Source: an uncultured Acidimicrobiales bacterium
GTDB lineage: Bacteria; Actinomycetota; Acidimicrobiia; Acidimicrobiales; SZUA-35
Assembly (NCBI GenBank): GCA_938021675.1
Contig: CALIFY010000032.1
Coordinates: 31,702 to 95,701, forward strand
DNA length: 64,000 nt
Direction of reading: 5' to 3'
The translations under genes and the position numbers were made by a program. Under the pieces are notes generated by a model. The model did no database searches. It saw only the letters and a program-made list of their open reading frames with translations, and had not been told where the DNA came from. Positions 24,844 through 32,827 of this stretch are shown piece by piece. Numbering within the stretch: position 1 is the first letter of the stretch; each line of letters starts with the position of its first letter.

Positions 24844-26312
24844 GCTGGAACAACAACTTCGTCGCCTGGTGCCACATCACCTTGGAGGATTTCGACGACG
24901 CCGTCATCGAATGTGCCGAGTTCGACACCGACCAGCGTCGTTGAGCCGGTGGGGTCGATCTTTTCAACTGCGAAGCCGCCCTCGGCCAGCGACACGAGCG
25001 ACCGGGTGGGAACTACCACCGCGTCTTCCACCGTTTCACCGACACTGAGTACCGTGGCAGGGCCGACCAACGCCTGATCCTGATCGGCTCCGGTTACGCC
25101 GACGATGATCGTCACCGTCGGATCCTCATCGCCGTTGCCGGGCACCACAGCTCCGATCTCTTGCACCGTCCCATCCACAATCGTTTCGTCGGCTAGCTCA
25201 ACCGAGACGGACTGGTCGACAGCGAATTCGTCTGCATCGGCGACGCTGACGACGATGTCGGCTTGTAGTTGCGAGGTGGATGCCGTCAGTACCGGGCGTG
25301 GGCCAGCCAGGACCGAGCCCTCTTCTGCAAGATAGCTGTCGACCACCCACCCAACCGGGGCGTGAACGAAGTTTTGGGTGGCGGCCACGCCGGATTCGGC
25401 TTCGGTCTCGTCGGCGAGGAGTTGGGCCGCGCTCACTTCTTCGATGGTCGGTAACGCCACGACATCGACGTCGCCCAATCGGTAGAGCACGGTCTCCGCT
25501 TCGATTTCGGTGCCGACAGGCGCCAGGTTGGATACGGTCCCGGCTTCAGCACTAGCGACCGTTGTCGTTTGTCGGACGACGGCCAACTCGGCTACCGACC
25601 CGGAGGCGACATCGCCGACTCCGCTCACGGCCTGAACCAGCGCGGGACCGGTGACGATTACCACGTCGTCGACATCGACGGTTCCGGTGATCTCGCGGCT
25701 CAGGTCTTCCTGCCAGCGCTCGACCATGGCTTCGGTACTGGCGGTAAATGTCTCATCGACATCGACGGTGTGTTCCTCGTCGTAACCCAACGCCACCAGG
25801 TTCGACTCGAGCTGAAATACATCGGGCCCTTCGTCTCCCTCGGCTAGCGGGCGCCACATCGGCCGATCGCCGTAGAACACGACCATTGGGGCGTTGTCGA
25901 TCTCCAGTAACACGTCGCCCTGGGCCAACTCGGTCCCGAGCGTGGCGGCGGCGGTGACGATGCCGTCGGTGCCGTTGACGGCAAGGGTGTTGCCGAAGCC
26001 CAACGTGCCGGCCCACTCGACTTGCTCAGCGAGGTCTCTCTGTTCGACCGGAGCTGACGCCACCGCCACTTCCTCCCGTTCGGTCTCGGTGCTGGTGTCG
26101 TCCCGCTCGGAGTAGGCCAGGAGGCCCCATGTGATGGCGCCTCCGATCACCGCAGCGAGCGCTAGCGACGGCCAGCGCCGACGTTGGGAGGCTCGATCGA
26201 CGCTGGCCAGCAGATCGGCCACCTCTCGTTGGTTCGGACCGAGGTCGGCCGCTGTGTTGTCGGGGGCTGAGGCGCGTGGGGTAGGGGTAGCTTCGGTGGC
26301 TGTTTCGGTCAT
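24840..26312 (-). CDS. HlyD/MFP-type adaptor with peptidoglycan-binding domain (first of two)
   Basis: A 490-residue adaptor. A cytoplasmic N-terminus (1-47) is followed by one membrane anchor (about 48-66, SLALAAVIGGAITWGLLAY) and an HlyD-like beta/lipoyl region. An inserted peptidoglycan-binding domain (DEGPDVFQLESNLVALGY...) and a second lipoyl half follow (SAEAGTVSNLAPVGTEIE, VHAPVGWVVDSYLAEEGSVL), with a C-terminal barrel and permuted domain (VVPTRSLVSLAEGGFAVE). It shares architecture with the adaptor at 21768-22880 but is longer. In Gram-positive cells such adaptors probably span the wall rather than reach an outer-membrane channel. It lies 7 bp after the lipoprotein gene and overlaps the ATPase start. 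Confidence 0.88.
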   Translation of the reverse strand: MTETATEATPTPRASAPDNTAADLGPNQREVADLLASVDRASQRRRWPSLALAAVIGGAITWGLLAYSERDDTSTETEREEVAVASAPVEQRDLAEQVEWAGTLGFGNTLAVNGTDGIVTAAATLGTELAQGDVLLEIDNAPMVVFYGDRPMWRPLAEGDEGPDVFQLESNLVALGYDEEHTVDVDETFTASTEAMVERWQEDLSREITGTVDVDDVVIVTGPALVQAVSGVGDVASGSVAELAVVRQTTTVASAEAGTVSNLAPVGTEIEAETVLYRLGDVDVVALPTIEEVSAAQLLADETEAESGVAATQNFVHAPVGWVVDSYLAEEGSVLAGPRPVLTASTSQLQADIVVSVADADEFAVDQSVSVELADETIVDGTVQEIGAVVPGNGDEDPTVTIIVGVTGADQDQALVGPATVLSVGETVEDAVVVPTRSLVSLAEGGFAVEKIDPTGSTTLVGVELGTFDDGVVEILQGDVAPGDEVVVPA

Positions 26313-26319
26313 CGCGAGC

Positions 26320-27135
26320 CTATTCAGACTCGGGCTGCTGTTGCCCGACGCCGGCGTCGGCGAACGCTTCCTCCACTATGGGCAGGCAGTTCGCGATCGT
26401 CTCTTGGACAGCCGGATCTTCGTAATCGAGACCTAAGTTTTGGGCGAATCGGGCGCCTTGATCCCCGAAGCCCTCTTGTCGCTGCCCCTCGGCTCGGGTT
26501 CTCCCCAACCCTTCTCCACCGGCTTCTGCCCCGCCGGCTCCACCGGCTTGTGTCCCATCGGTGGCCGAGTCATCGGCGGTTTCATCTTCGGCTGTTGCTT
26601 GGTCGTTGTCTTGTGCTCCGCCTCGTTGCCCTCGGCCGGCGAGGGTGAGGTCTCCCACGTCATATCCAGCGTCACGAACACAATCGGTGAATTCCAGCAA
26701 CGCATCCTGGACTTCGGTCGATTGGACGGCTTCTCCTCGGCCACCGCCGAATCCGGTCTGTTCGAGGATTTCACGACACGACTCGTTGGCTTCGCGGAAG
26801 CCGTCGGCCTCGCGGTCGACCGATTGAAAAGCGGTCCGTAACTCGATATCACCCTCAGCATTGAGGGCCAGATCGGGAAAGTCGTCGATGCCGGCGTCTC
26901 GCATGCATTGGGAGAACGAGAGCGCCGCTTCGTCGGGGCTTAGCTCGGTTTCGACCTGACCGTCGACGGTTGCGGCGTCGGCGGCGTCGGCTAGGGAGTC
27001 GCCCTCAGTGCTGAGGGAGGCAACCTCGTCGGAAGCCGTTTCGGGTGTGTCGGCACCACAGGCCGCCGCCACGAGGGGCAGGGTCAACGCGATTGGGAAG
27101 AGAGCGAGGCGGGCTGGCGAGACTCGTGAAGGCAT
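26320..27135 (-). CDS. Lipoprotein with two CMRDxG-type repeats, first gene of the export operon
   Basis: A 271-residue lipoprotein with a clean signal (MPSRVSPARLALFPIALTLP region) and the lipobox VAAACGA. Two homologous segments, FSQCMRDAGIDDFPDL and FTDCVRDAGYDVGDL, repeat a Cys-Met/Val-Arg-Asp-x-Gly pattern. The same pattern is frequent in actinobacterial lipoproteins encoded beside HlyD-ABC cassettes. A Gly/Asp/Glu-rich region (about 170-225) and a final Cys (NCLPIVEEAF) follow. It is 7 bp from the first adaptor, so it is certainly in the operon. A role as the extracellular substrate-binding or assembly component is inferred; the biochemical function is unknown. Confidence 0.82.
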   Translation of the reverse strand: MPSRVSPARLALFPIALTLPLVAAACGADTPETASDEVASLSTEGDSLADAADAATVDGQVETELSPDEAALSFSQCMRDAGIDDFPDLALNAEGDIELRTAFQSVDREADGFREANESCREILEQTGFGGGRGEAVQSTEVQDALLEFTDCVRDAGYDVGDLTLAGRGQRGGAQDNDQATAEDETADDSATDGTQAGGAGGAEAGGEGLGRTRAEGQRQEGFGDQGARFAQNLGLDYEDPAVQETIANCLPIVEEAFADAGVGQQQPESE

Positions 27136-27272
27136 GAATGGGAGTCTGATAGCTGATTGTTATCGTCCTGTTAGAGCCCGGTTCGGCTGTCGTTACATGT
27201 TGAGGGCAGCCTGCTTCATCGAGAAACGCCTGGTGTGGTTAGTCAAATTGGGAACAAAGTTGTTTCAATGGT

Positions 27273-27674
27273 CTAGTCAACTTCGGTGAAGTCTTTGTCG
27301 CCATCAATTTCGTCCCGAATTGTCGTTACAAGGTACACTTTTCCGTGTTCCATTCGATCGCAAATGTTGCTGTCTTTTCCATAGTGATTATTTGCGAATC
27401 GCTTGCAGTACTTGTTGTCTTCAAGACCCATGGTGATCCAGTCGTAGTCACCAACGTCAACCGCATCGCAGTGGGAGTCTTTCGTCATGTCTCGCACTGT
27501 CATGACGTATGTTCCTTCATGGCGTGCTCGACAGAGCCGGTCGGTGCCTTCGGTGTAATCTGCCCCGGCGATCGCCGGAAAGAGAAAAACAGCCGAAACG
27601 GCCGCTGCTGTCGACGCTGCCGCAATCATCGCCGCAATCGGCCGAAATGGTGGTTTCTTGGTCTGCTTGCCCAT
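27273..27674 (-). CDS. Small secreted protein with four Cys, unknown function
   Basis: A protein of about 133 residues from the ATG at 27674, which has GGGGAG 8 nt upstream; the frame is open to 27707. A Lys-rich N-terminus and hydrophobic core (AAMIAAASTAAAVSAVFLFPAIAGA) form a signal peptide likely cut after AGA. The mature part of about 100 residues is charged and holds four Cys (RLCRA, SHCDAV, KYCKRF, NICDRM), enough for two disulphides. Base composition is visibly more A+T-rich than neighbouring genes, suggesting recent acquisition. I recognise no family. Upstream (27720-27770) are a perfect 10-bp palindrome ATCTCGAGAT (27740-27749) and a TTGTCA -35-like element on its strand. Confidence 0.7.
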   Translation of the reverse strand: MGKQTKKPPFRPIAAMIAAASTAAAVSAVFLFPAIAGADYTEGTDRLCRARHEGTYVMTVRDMTKDSHCDAVDVGDYDWITMGLEDNKYCKRFANNHYGKDSNICDRMEHGKVYLVTTIRDEIDGDKDFTEVD

Positions 27675-27831
27675 GGCTGGAACTCCCCGTAACTCGATGT
27701 GCCTCATTCGTGGTGTGTCGCTGTATTTTGAGATTTGGCATCTCGAGATAGTTTGACAACTAAAGCTCTACACACGAGTATTCCCCTTCTTGCGAAGTTC
27801 TAAACATGTTTTCTGGTGACGCTGCAACGAG

Positions 27832-30150
27832 CTACTGGGTCAGCACGTCTGTCGTGGCGACCCAAGCCCCGGCTCGACCACGATCGGTGCCGATAGCGAC
27901 AACGACCCCATCGGCGGCGGCAAGGCCCGAGACGGACGTCGATCGGGCGAAGCCGTCGCTCTCAAGACCGGTATCGGTGATCGGCTCCCAGCCATCTTCT
28001 GCCATCCGCCAGATGGTGGCGTCGGTTCTGTCTCTGCCCGGTGAAGCGGTCCAGCCAGTCAGATAGGTCTTACCATCGACCTCGTCGATTCCGAGCACGC
28101 TGCCACGGTCGGCGATCGCTTCGACCGACCACCGAGCGGAGTCGGGCGATGTGGCGACGATCGGTTGCCCAGTCGCGTTTTGCCCGGCCAGTAGCCATCC
28201 ACCATCGGCGCTGCGGTGGCAGCTTGAGATGTCCAGGTCGCCGCCCAGCCCGGTGGTGGCGACCCCGCTCCACCGTTCGCCGTTTGGTCCGGCCACGATC
28301 CCAACCTGGCCATCGCCCCACTCGACCACGGCCATAAGGTCACCAGTGACTCCCGCCAGGCAGGCAACCTCAGCGTTCGTCTCAGGGTCGATGGGTGAAT
28401 CGGTGAGCGGAATCTCTCGGATGGAATCATCAGGCTCGATGATCACAAAGAGTGGATCGAGGACGTCGACTTCGGGGTCGGGGTCCGGCCGAACGCCGCC
28501 AGCGATGATCGAACCGCCAGGACCAGCAACCGCGTGGAGAAGGAACGCCGATCCAATGTCAAGCGTGGTAGAACCCCAGCGACCCGAGGCCCCAGGTCGC
28601 TCGATTCCAGCCGAGCTGAAGAATCCGCCGCCGCCTTTCAAAGCCGCCGGTCGATCGTCGCTGTCGAGTAGAAGGTCATAGATCGAGAACAGGGTCGGAT
28701 CGGTCAACGGCGGGCGCCCCCACGAAACGCCGTCGGGAGACTGCCAGACCACGGCCTCATACTCCACGCCGTCGGCTGAACGACCGCTCCGTCCACCGCC
28801 GACAAAGAACCCATCCGGACCGGCCACGACGTCGGTAGCCCCGAATGCGCCCAGTTGGCTGGGGCTGATTTGCTGATCGGTGATCGACGACCAACCATCG
28901 TCCTGGTAGACCATGGCCACATCGCCGCCGGCGACCAAAATCTGGCCAGCTTCGTTCACCGCGAGTCCATTTGCCGGCAAAAAGTTCCCCGACGCCGACC
29001 CGAGATCCCCGACCCGGTTCCAGGTCTGGCCGCCGTCGCTTGAGCGAGAAAGTTGCTGAACCACCGGGTTGGTGAGGGTGGCCACCAAGTCACCGCCGTC
29101 GAACGTCACCTCTCGAAACTGAAGGCCGTCGAACGAAGTCCAACTGGCGATATCGATGTCGGAAGTCTGGACCGCCCAGCGGTCGTCGACGTCGCCGGCG
29201 GTTGCCACCATCGGGGTTGAGATGGCGTCGGATGTCGATGCGCCAGCGGCGATCAGCTCGCCATCGGGGCCCTCGACGATGCTGTGCAACACGCCGCCCG
29301 ACGGTAGGCCTGTACCGGCCGCGGTGGCCAAATCTCCGCCTCGTTCGGACCAAATCACCGGCCTTGGATCACCGAACGCACCGCTGGAGGTGCCGACGGC
29401 GATCAGGCCGCTGTCTACGATGACCCCGTCGACGGCCAACACGTTCCGATCGGGCGTCGACTCGGCGTCGATCGTTTCCCACCGGTCTCCAGAACGTCGC
29501 CATATCAGCGGCTGATCGAATCCATCGATGTTCTCAGAACCAAGGACATAGCTGACGTCGGCGCGTTCGATCAGCTCAAAAGCTCTGGCCGAGGTGCGGC
29601 CCGGCATCGGAAGCTCGTCCCGTTCCCACGACTGCAGCGACACGTCGCTGGTCCACACCACCGCGGTCGAACGTGCGCCTCGCTCGGTGTTCCCAACCAC
29701 TCGAACGGTGTCACCGGATACCGACACGCCGAGGGCGCTCGCTCGCTCGGCCTCGTCGGTCGGGAGTTCGATTTGTAGGTTGCGCTCCGGATCGGTCGGC
29801 GAGAGCACCCCGACGATAGGAGCGATGGTTCTTGCCTTACCGTCTTCCAGTCCACCGACGACCAACCAGGCTTCGGCATCTAACGATACGGCGTCTTCGA
29901 TGACTATCTCGGTCGAGGAATTTCCGAACTGTGATGGATCCAGTCGCTGGAATTTGTCGGTGGGCTCGGCCGGTGCGGCGCTGTCCTCGTTTCCCTCGAC
30001 GCTTGTATCGCCACCCTCGCCCTGGTCCGCCGGCTCTTCCGGGGCTGGCCGCGACCGGAGGCGAGGTGCGGCATCGTCCGGCTGCTCGTTCCCGGTGCAC
30101 GCCGTGACCAAAACGGCGAGAGTCAACGCCAAGAACAACGGCCGATACAT
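27832..30150 (-). CDS. Large lipoprotein, probable beta-propeller of sialidase/BNR-like repeats
   Basis: A lipoprotein of about 772 residues: short leader MYRPLFLALTLAVLVTACTGN with the lipobox VTAC, an acidic disordered linker, then about 650 residues of repeated beta blades. Repeats recur with the pattern (V/I)W-S-x-D/G...W, for example AVVWTSDVSLQSWERDELP, VVWQSPDGVSWGRPPL, SRSSDGGQTWNRVGDLG and ATSPDSARWSVEAI. These Asp-box-like turns (SxDGxxW) are typical of BNR/sialidase-like propellers. No catalytic residues can be assigned. The frame is open to a GTG at 30219, 16 bp from the plsC stop, so it may belong to the lipid operon; I prefer the ATG at 30150 for its compact signal peptide. Confidence 0.78.
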   Translation of the reverse strand: MYRPLFLALTLAVLVTACTGNEQPDDAAPRLRSRPAPEEPADQGEGGDTSVEGNEDSAAPAEPTDKFQRLDPSQFGNSSTEIVIEDAVSLDAEAWLVVGGLEDGKARTIAPIVGVLSPTDPERNLQIELPTDEAERASALGVSVSGDTVRVVGNTERGARSTAVVWTSDVSLQSWERDELPMPGRTSARAFELIERADVSYVLGSENIDGFDQPLIWRRSGDRWETIDAESTPDRNVLAVDGVIVDSGLIAVGTSSGAFGDPRPVIWSERGGDLATAAGTGLPSGGVLHSIVEGPDGELIAAGASTSDAISTPMVATAGDVDDRWAVQTSDIDIASWTSFDGLQFREVTFDGGDLVATLTNPVVQQLSRSSDGGQTWNRVGDLGSASGNFLPANGLAVNEAGQILVAGGDVAMVYQDDGWSSITDQQISPSQLGAFGATDVVAGPDGFFVGGGRSGRSADGVEYEAVVWQSPDGVSWGRPPLTDPTLFSIYDLLLDSDDRPAALKGGGGFFSSAGIERPGASGRWGSTTLDIGSAFLLHAVAGPGGSIIAGGVRPDPDPEVDVLDPLFVIIEPDDSIREIPLTDSPIDPETNAEVACLAGVTGDLMAVVEWGDGQVGIVAGPNGERWSGVATTGLGGDLDISSCHRSADGGWLLAGQNATGQPIVATSPDSARWSVEAIADRGSVLGIDEVDGKTYLTGWTASPGRDRTDATIWRMAEDGWEPITDTGLESDGFARSTSVSGLAAADGVVVAIGTDRGRAGAWVATTDVLTQ

Positions 30151-30235
30151 CCATCGGTGGCGGGCCTCGGCCCTCCCGCCGTAGGGATATTGTTGTCCTA
30201 TCCGAGTCCCCTTGGCCACGCGTATCTAAGGTACC

Positions 30236-31132
30236 TCAAAGGTTGGGCCAAGAGCGCTGGTTAGCCGGAGGACGTCGTTGGCCGGGCTTCGGTCCAAGGG
30301 CCCAACGGCGCCTCCACGCACCTGAGTCTGGACCGGTCGGAGACGGAGTTTCCGCCCGGTACGCCTTCTTGCGGGCCTCCCACCAGCCCGACGCGAACTC
30401 GTCGGCCAGCTCGGCAATTCGACGCTCGACTCGTTCGGCGAAGTGTCGAGCGTCCTCACCGTCGTGCATCGACATTGGATCTCCAAAGACCACCGCGCAA
30501 CGGTTCCGACTTGGCCAGCTCTTCCCTTTTGGCAGCACAGATCCGGTGCCGTCGAGATAGATCGGCACGACCGGGGCATCGCTTTGCTTTGCCAGGAACG
30601 CGGCACCAGGCCGATGGTTGCGGCTCCATCCATCGGGGCTCCGGCCACCCTCGGGGAATATGAGCAAGTTACGACCATTACCCAGAGCGGTCAGAGAGTT
30701 CTTGATCGAAAGCTTTGACAGTTTTTTCCGTTCGATGGGGATGGCGCCGATAAAGAGAGCGGAGATCGCCGCCGCCAGGCGATTCGGAAAGAAATAGTCT
30801 GCGCCGGCCGCGATGGCCAAGTCCTGGCGGAGGTGGGCTGGCATGGTGGCAAGTAGAAGGCTGGTGTCGGCGTGGCTGTGGTGATTGGCGGCGAAGATTA
30901 CCGGTGCTTCGACGTCATCGAGCCGGTCGCGACCGATGACCCGGGGTGAGGTGTACAGGGCGACGGCCGGCTTGAAGAAGCCCCATACCCCGATCGTCCG
31001 GATGGCGCGCGACAACGGGCGGTTGGCCCACTCGGTGTCGTAGTAGACCCCGGTTGTTGAGACGTTTGGTTGTCGGTCGACGCCTTTCGGTGTCGCCGGG
31101 GTATTGGCGATGAAGCGGAGCCAACGAAGCAT
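30236..31132 (-). CDS. PlsC-type lysophospholipid acyltransferase
   Basis: A 298-residue acyltransferase with the catalytic HX4D motif in NHHSHAD and the phosphate-binding motif FPEGGRSPDG, plus IPIERKK in the third block. Family members transfer an acyl group from acyl-CoA or acyl-ACP to lysophosphatidate or a related alcohol. The C-terminal 40 residues are Pro/Arg-rich and not conserved. The ATG at 31132 follows GGGGGACA and lies 9 bp after the LarA-like stop, so the genes are co-transcribed. In this context it may acylate a lipid made with the fatty alcohol or aldehyde from the upstream acyl reductase; this is inference. Confidence 0.9.
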   Translation of the reverse strand: MLRWLRFIANTPATPKGVDRQPNVSTTGVYYDTEWANRPLSRAIRTIGVWGFFKPAVALYTSPRVIGRDRLDDVEAPVIFAANHHSHADTSLLLATMPAHLRQDLAIAAGADYFFPNRLAAAISALFIGAIPIERKKLSKLSIKNSLTALGNGRNLLIFPEGGRSPDGWSRNHRPGAAFLAKQSDAPVVPIYLDGTGSVLPKGKSWPSRNRCAVVFGDPMSMHDGEDARHFAERVERRIAELADEFASGWWEARKKAYRAETPSPTGPDSGAWRRRWALGPKPGQRRPPANQRSWPNL

Positions 31133-31141
31133 TGTCCCCCC

Positions 31142-32755
31142 TCAGCTCACGTCAGCCATCAGGATGGGCGGGTTGTGAAGATGGGTAATCGTCGGCTTCG
31201 ATCCAACGGTGTCTTCGGCCATTTCCAGTGCGTCCATCAGGGTTGACGCCGGTTTGAATCCCAGCCGACGGACGGCCCGCTGATCACCGCCGACCACGAT
31301 CACCTGTCCAAGGTACTGCATAGCGTGTGAGCCCCAGTACCACATGTAGAACGGGTGAACGCCGTGGTATGCGTAGCTCGTCCGGTAGAGGTGCCGGTAC
31401 CACTCGTCCTCGGCGTACTGCTTCTCGTACCGTTGCTCGATCTCGACAGGGTCGGTGGTATCGGCCAACACCTGCTCGAAGAAGTCGATATAGCTCGGAT
31501 GGTGAACGGGGTGGAACTCCCAAGGTGTCGGGTGACTCATGATGAGGACACCGCCCTCTCGGACCACCGGCTTGCCTCGATACAGGTTGAAGAAATAGCC
31601 GAGTCCTTGCACCATGACCAGGATCGGGTTCATGATCGAGTTGACGTTGTACGGGGTGAGATAGGGTAAACCCATCGTCAACACATCGGTCTGACCGGTA
31701 ACGGGGACGAGGTGTTGGGCGTAGACCATCTCGGTTGTCTTACGGTGCACCGCCTCCACTTCGCCAGCTTGGATAGATGTCATGTCGTATGGGGCATTCC
31801 AGGAATGGAAGACCTTACGCCGAGCCGAAGCGGTCATTCGGTTGAGGCCGGCCTGCATGGCGGTGAACGTGGCTCGATCGCTGATCGACCACTCCCATTC
31901 CCGTTTCTGTAGTACCGACATCGGGCCATTTTGGCCGAATACGTTGGTGTTCACCGTCGACTCGACCTGGAACACCCGGGGCCCATCGGACTTGATGATC
32001 TCGCCTTGGCGCCAGTTCGACCGGTGAAGCTCGGAGTTGTCTTGATCCATAAACGACCGTGAGTGGCGCATGGTGTGGACGTTGTGGTGGGCCTTGACGC
32101 CCTCATAGCCGGAAAGACCGGTAGCGGTACTCTTCCAGCCGCCGTCCATCGAGACGAGGTTGATATTGACGTACACGACGAGGTCGGACTCGGCTGCTCG
32201 TCGGTTCATCTGCACCGCCTCCGCCTTGTCGGTATGGCCGAGAATGACCATGCCGTCAGGGTCTTCGGCGTCATGGTTATACAGCAGGCCGTGAGGAGCG
32301 AAGGCCTCGTAGACCCGGTCGCCGACGGCGTGGCGGAGTTCGGCTTCGGTCATCCGCCGATGGAGGCAGAGGGCGGCGATGAGGTGCACATCGTCGACGC
32401 CGGCCTCGGCTGCCATGTCGAGTACGGACTCGATGATGCGCTGCCGGACGTCGGGCCGCCGCATCGGGGGAAGCGGCAGCGAAATGTCATCAAAGGCGAT
32501 GGTCAGTTTCATGTCCGGCCACAACAGCGATGGCAGGGGGTCGTCGTCGATCGGATCGAGGAGCGCTTGCCGGATGGCGGCATCAGGGTCGTCGAGGCCC
32601 CGAAGCGGTTCGCCAGGGTAGATCACCCGGCTACGGGCCACCGGCAGCTTCTCCAATCGAAAGCCTTCGCCGTGGTGAAACAAGATCGGCGGTGTCTGTC
32701 GGTCGACCTCGAGTACGAAACCCGGTCGGGGTGTGATCATCTGCTTCTTTGCCAC
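31142..32755 (-). CDS. LarA-family (nickel-pincer lactate racemase-like) protein
   Basis: A 537-residue protein. The N-terminal 250 residues match the LarA fold (formerly DUF2088): DMKLTIAFDDISLPLPP, ALCLHRRMTEAELRHAVG with H132 in place of LarA H108, NHDAEDPDGMVILGHT, and GGWKSTATGLSGYEGVKAHH. The Lys that carries the nickel-pincer cofactor is K208 and the nickel-ligand His position is H224 (16 residues later, as in LarA). The second catalytic His of LarA (about ten residues before the Lys) appears to be absent, in the segment VNINLVSMDGG. The C-terminal 280 residues are rich in Tyr, His and Trp and longer than in LarA (about 425 aa). It may therefore bind the cofactor but catalyse something other than lactate racemisation. 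No larB/C/E cofactor genes are in view. The GTG start at 32755 is in an operon between the acyl reductase and plsC. Confidence 0.8.
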   Translation of the reverse strand: MAKKQMITPRPGFVLEVDRQTPPILFHHGEGFRLEKLPVARSRVIYPGEPLRGLDDPDAAIRQALLDPIDDDPLPSLLWPDMKLTIAFDDISLPLPPMRRPDVRQRIIESVLDMAAEAGVDDVHLIAALCLHRRMTEAELRHAVGDRVYEAFAPHGLLYNHDAEDPDGMVILGHTDKAEAVQMNRRAAESDLVVYVNINLVSMDGGWKSTATGLSGYEGVKAHHNVHTMRHSRSFMDQDNSELHRSNWRQGEIIKSDGPRVFQVESTVNTNVFGQNGPMSVLQKREWEWSISDRATFTAMQAGLNRMTASARRKVFHSWNAPYDMTSIQAGEVEAVHRKTTEMVYAQHLVPVTGQTDVLTMGLPYLTPYNVNSIMNPILVMVQGLGYFFNLYRGKPVVREGGVLIMSHPTPWEFHPVHHPSYIDFFEQVLADTTDPVEIEQRYEKQYAEDEWYRHLYRTSYAYHGVHPFYMWYWGSHAMQYLGQVIVVGGDQRAVRRLGFKPASTLMDALEMAEDTVGSKPTITHLHNPPILMADVS

Positions 32756-32827
32756 CTGAAAACTCTCTCTATCTTCCTGTGCGACTTCGGGCGCCCGGAT
32801 TCGACGTTCCGGTGCCGTCGGGCGTCA

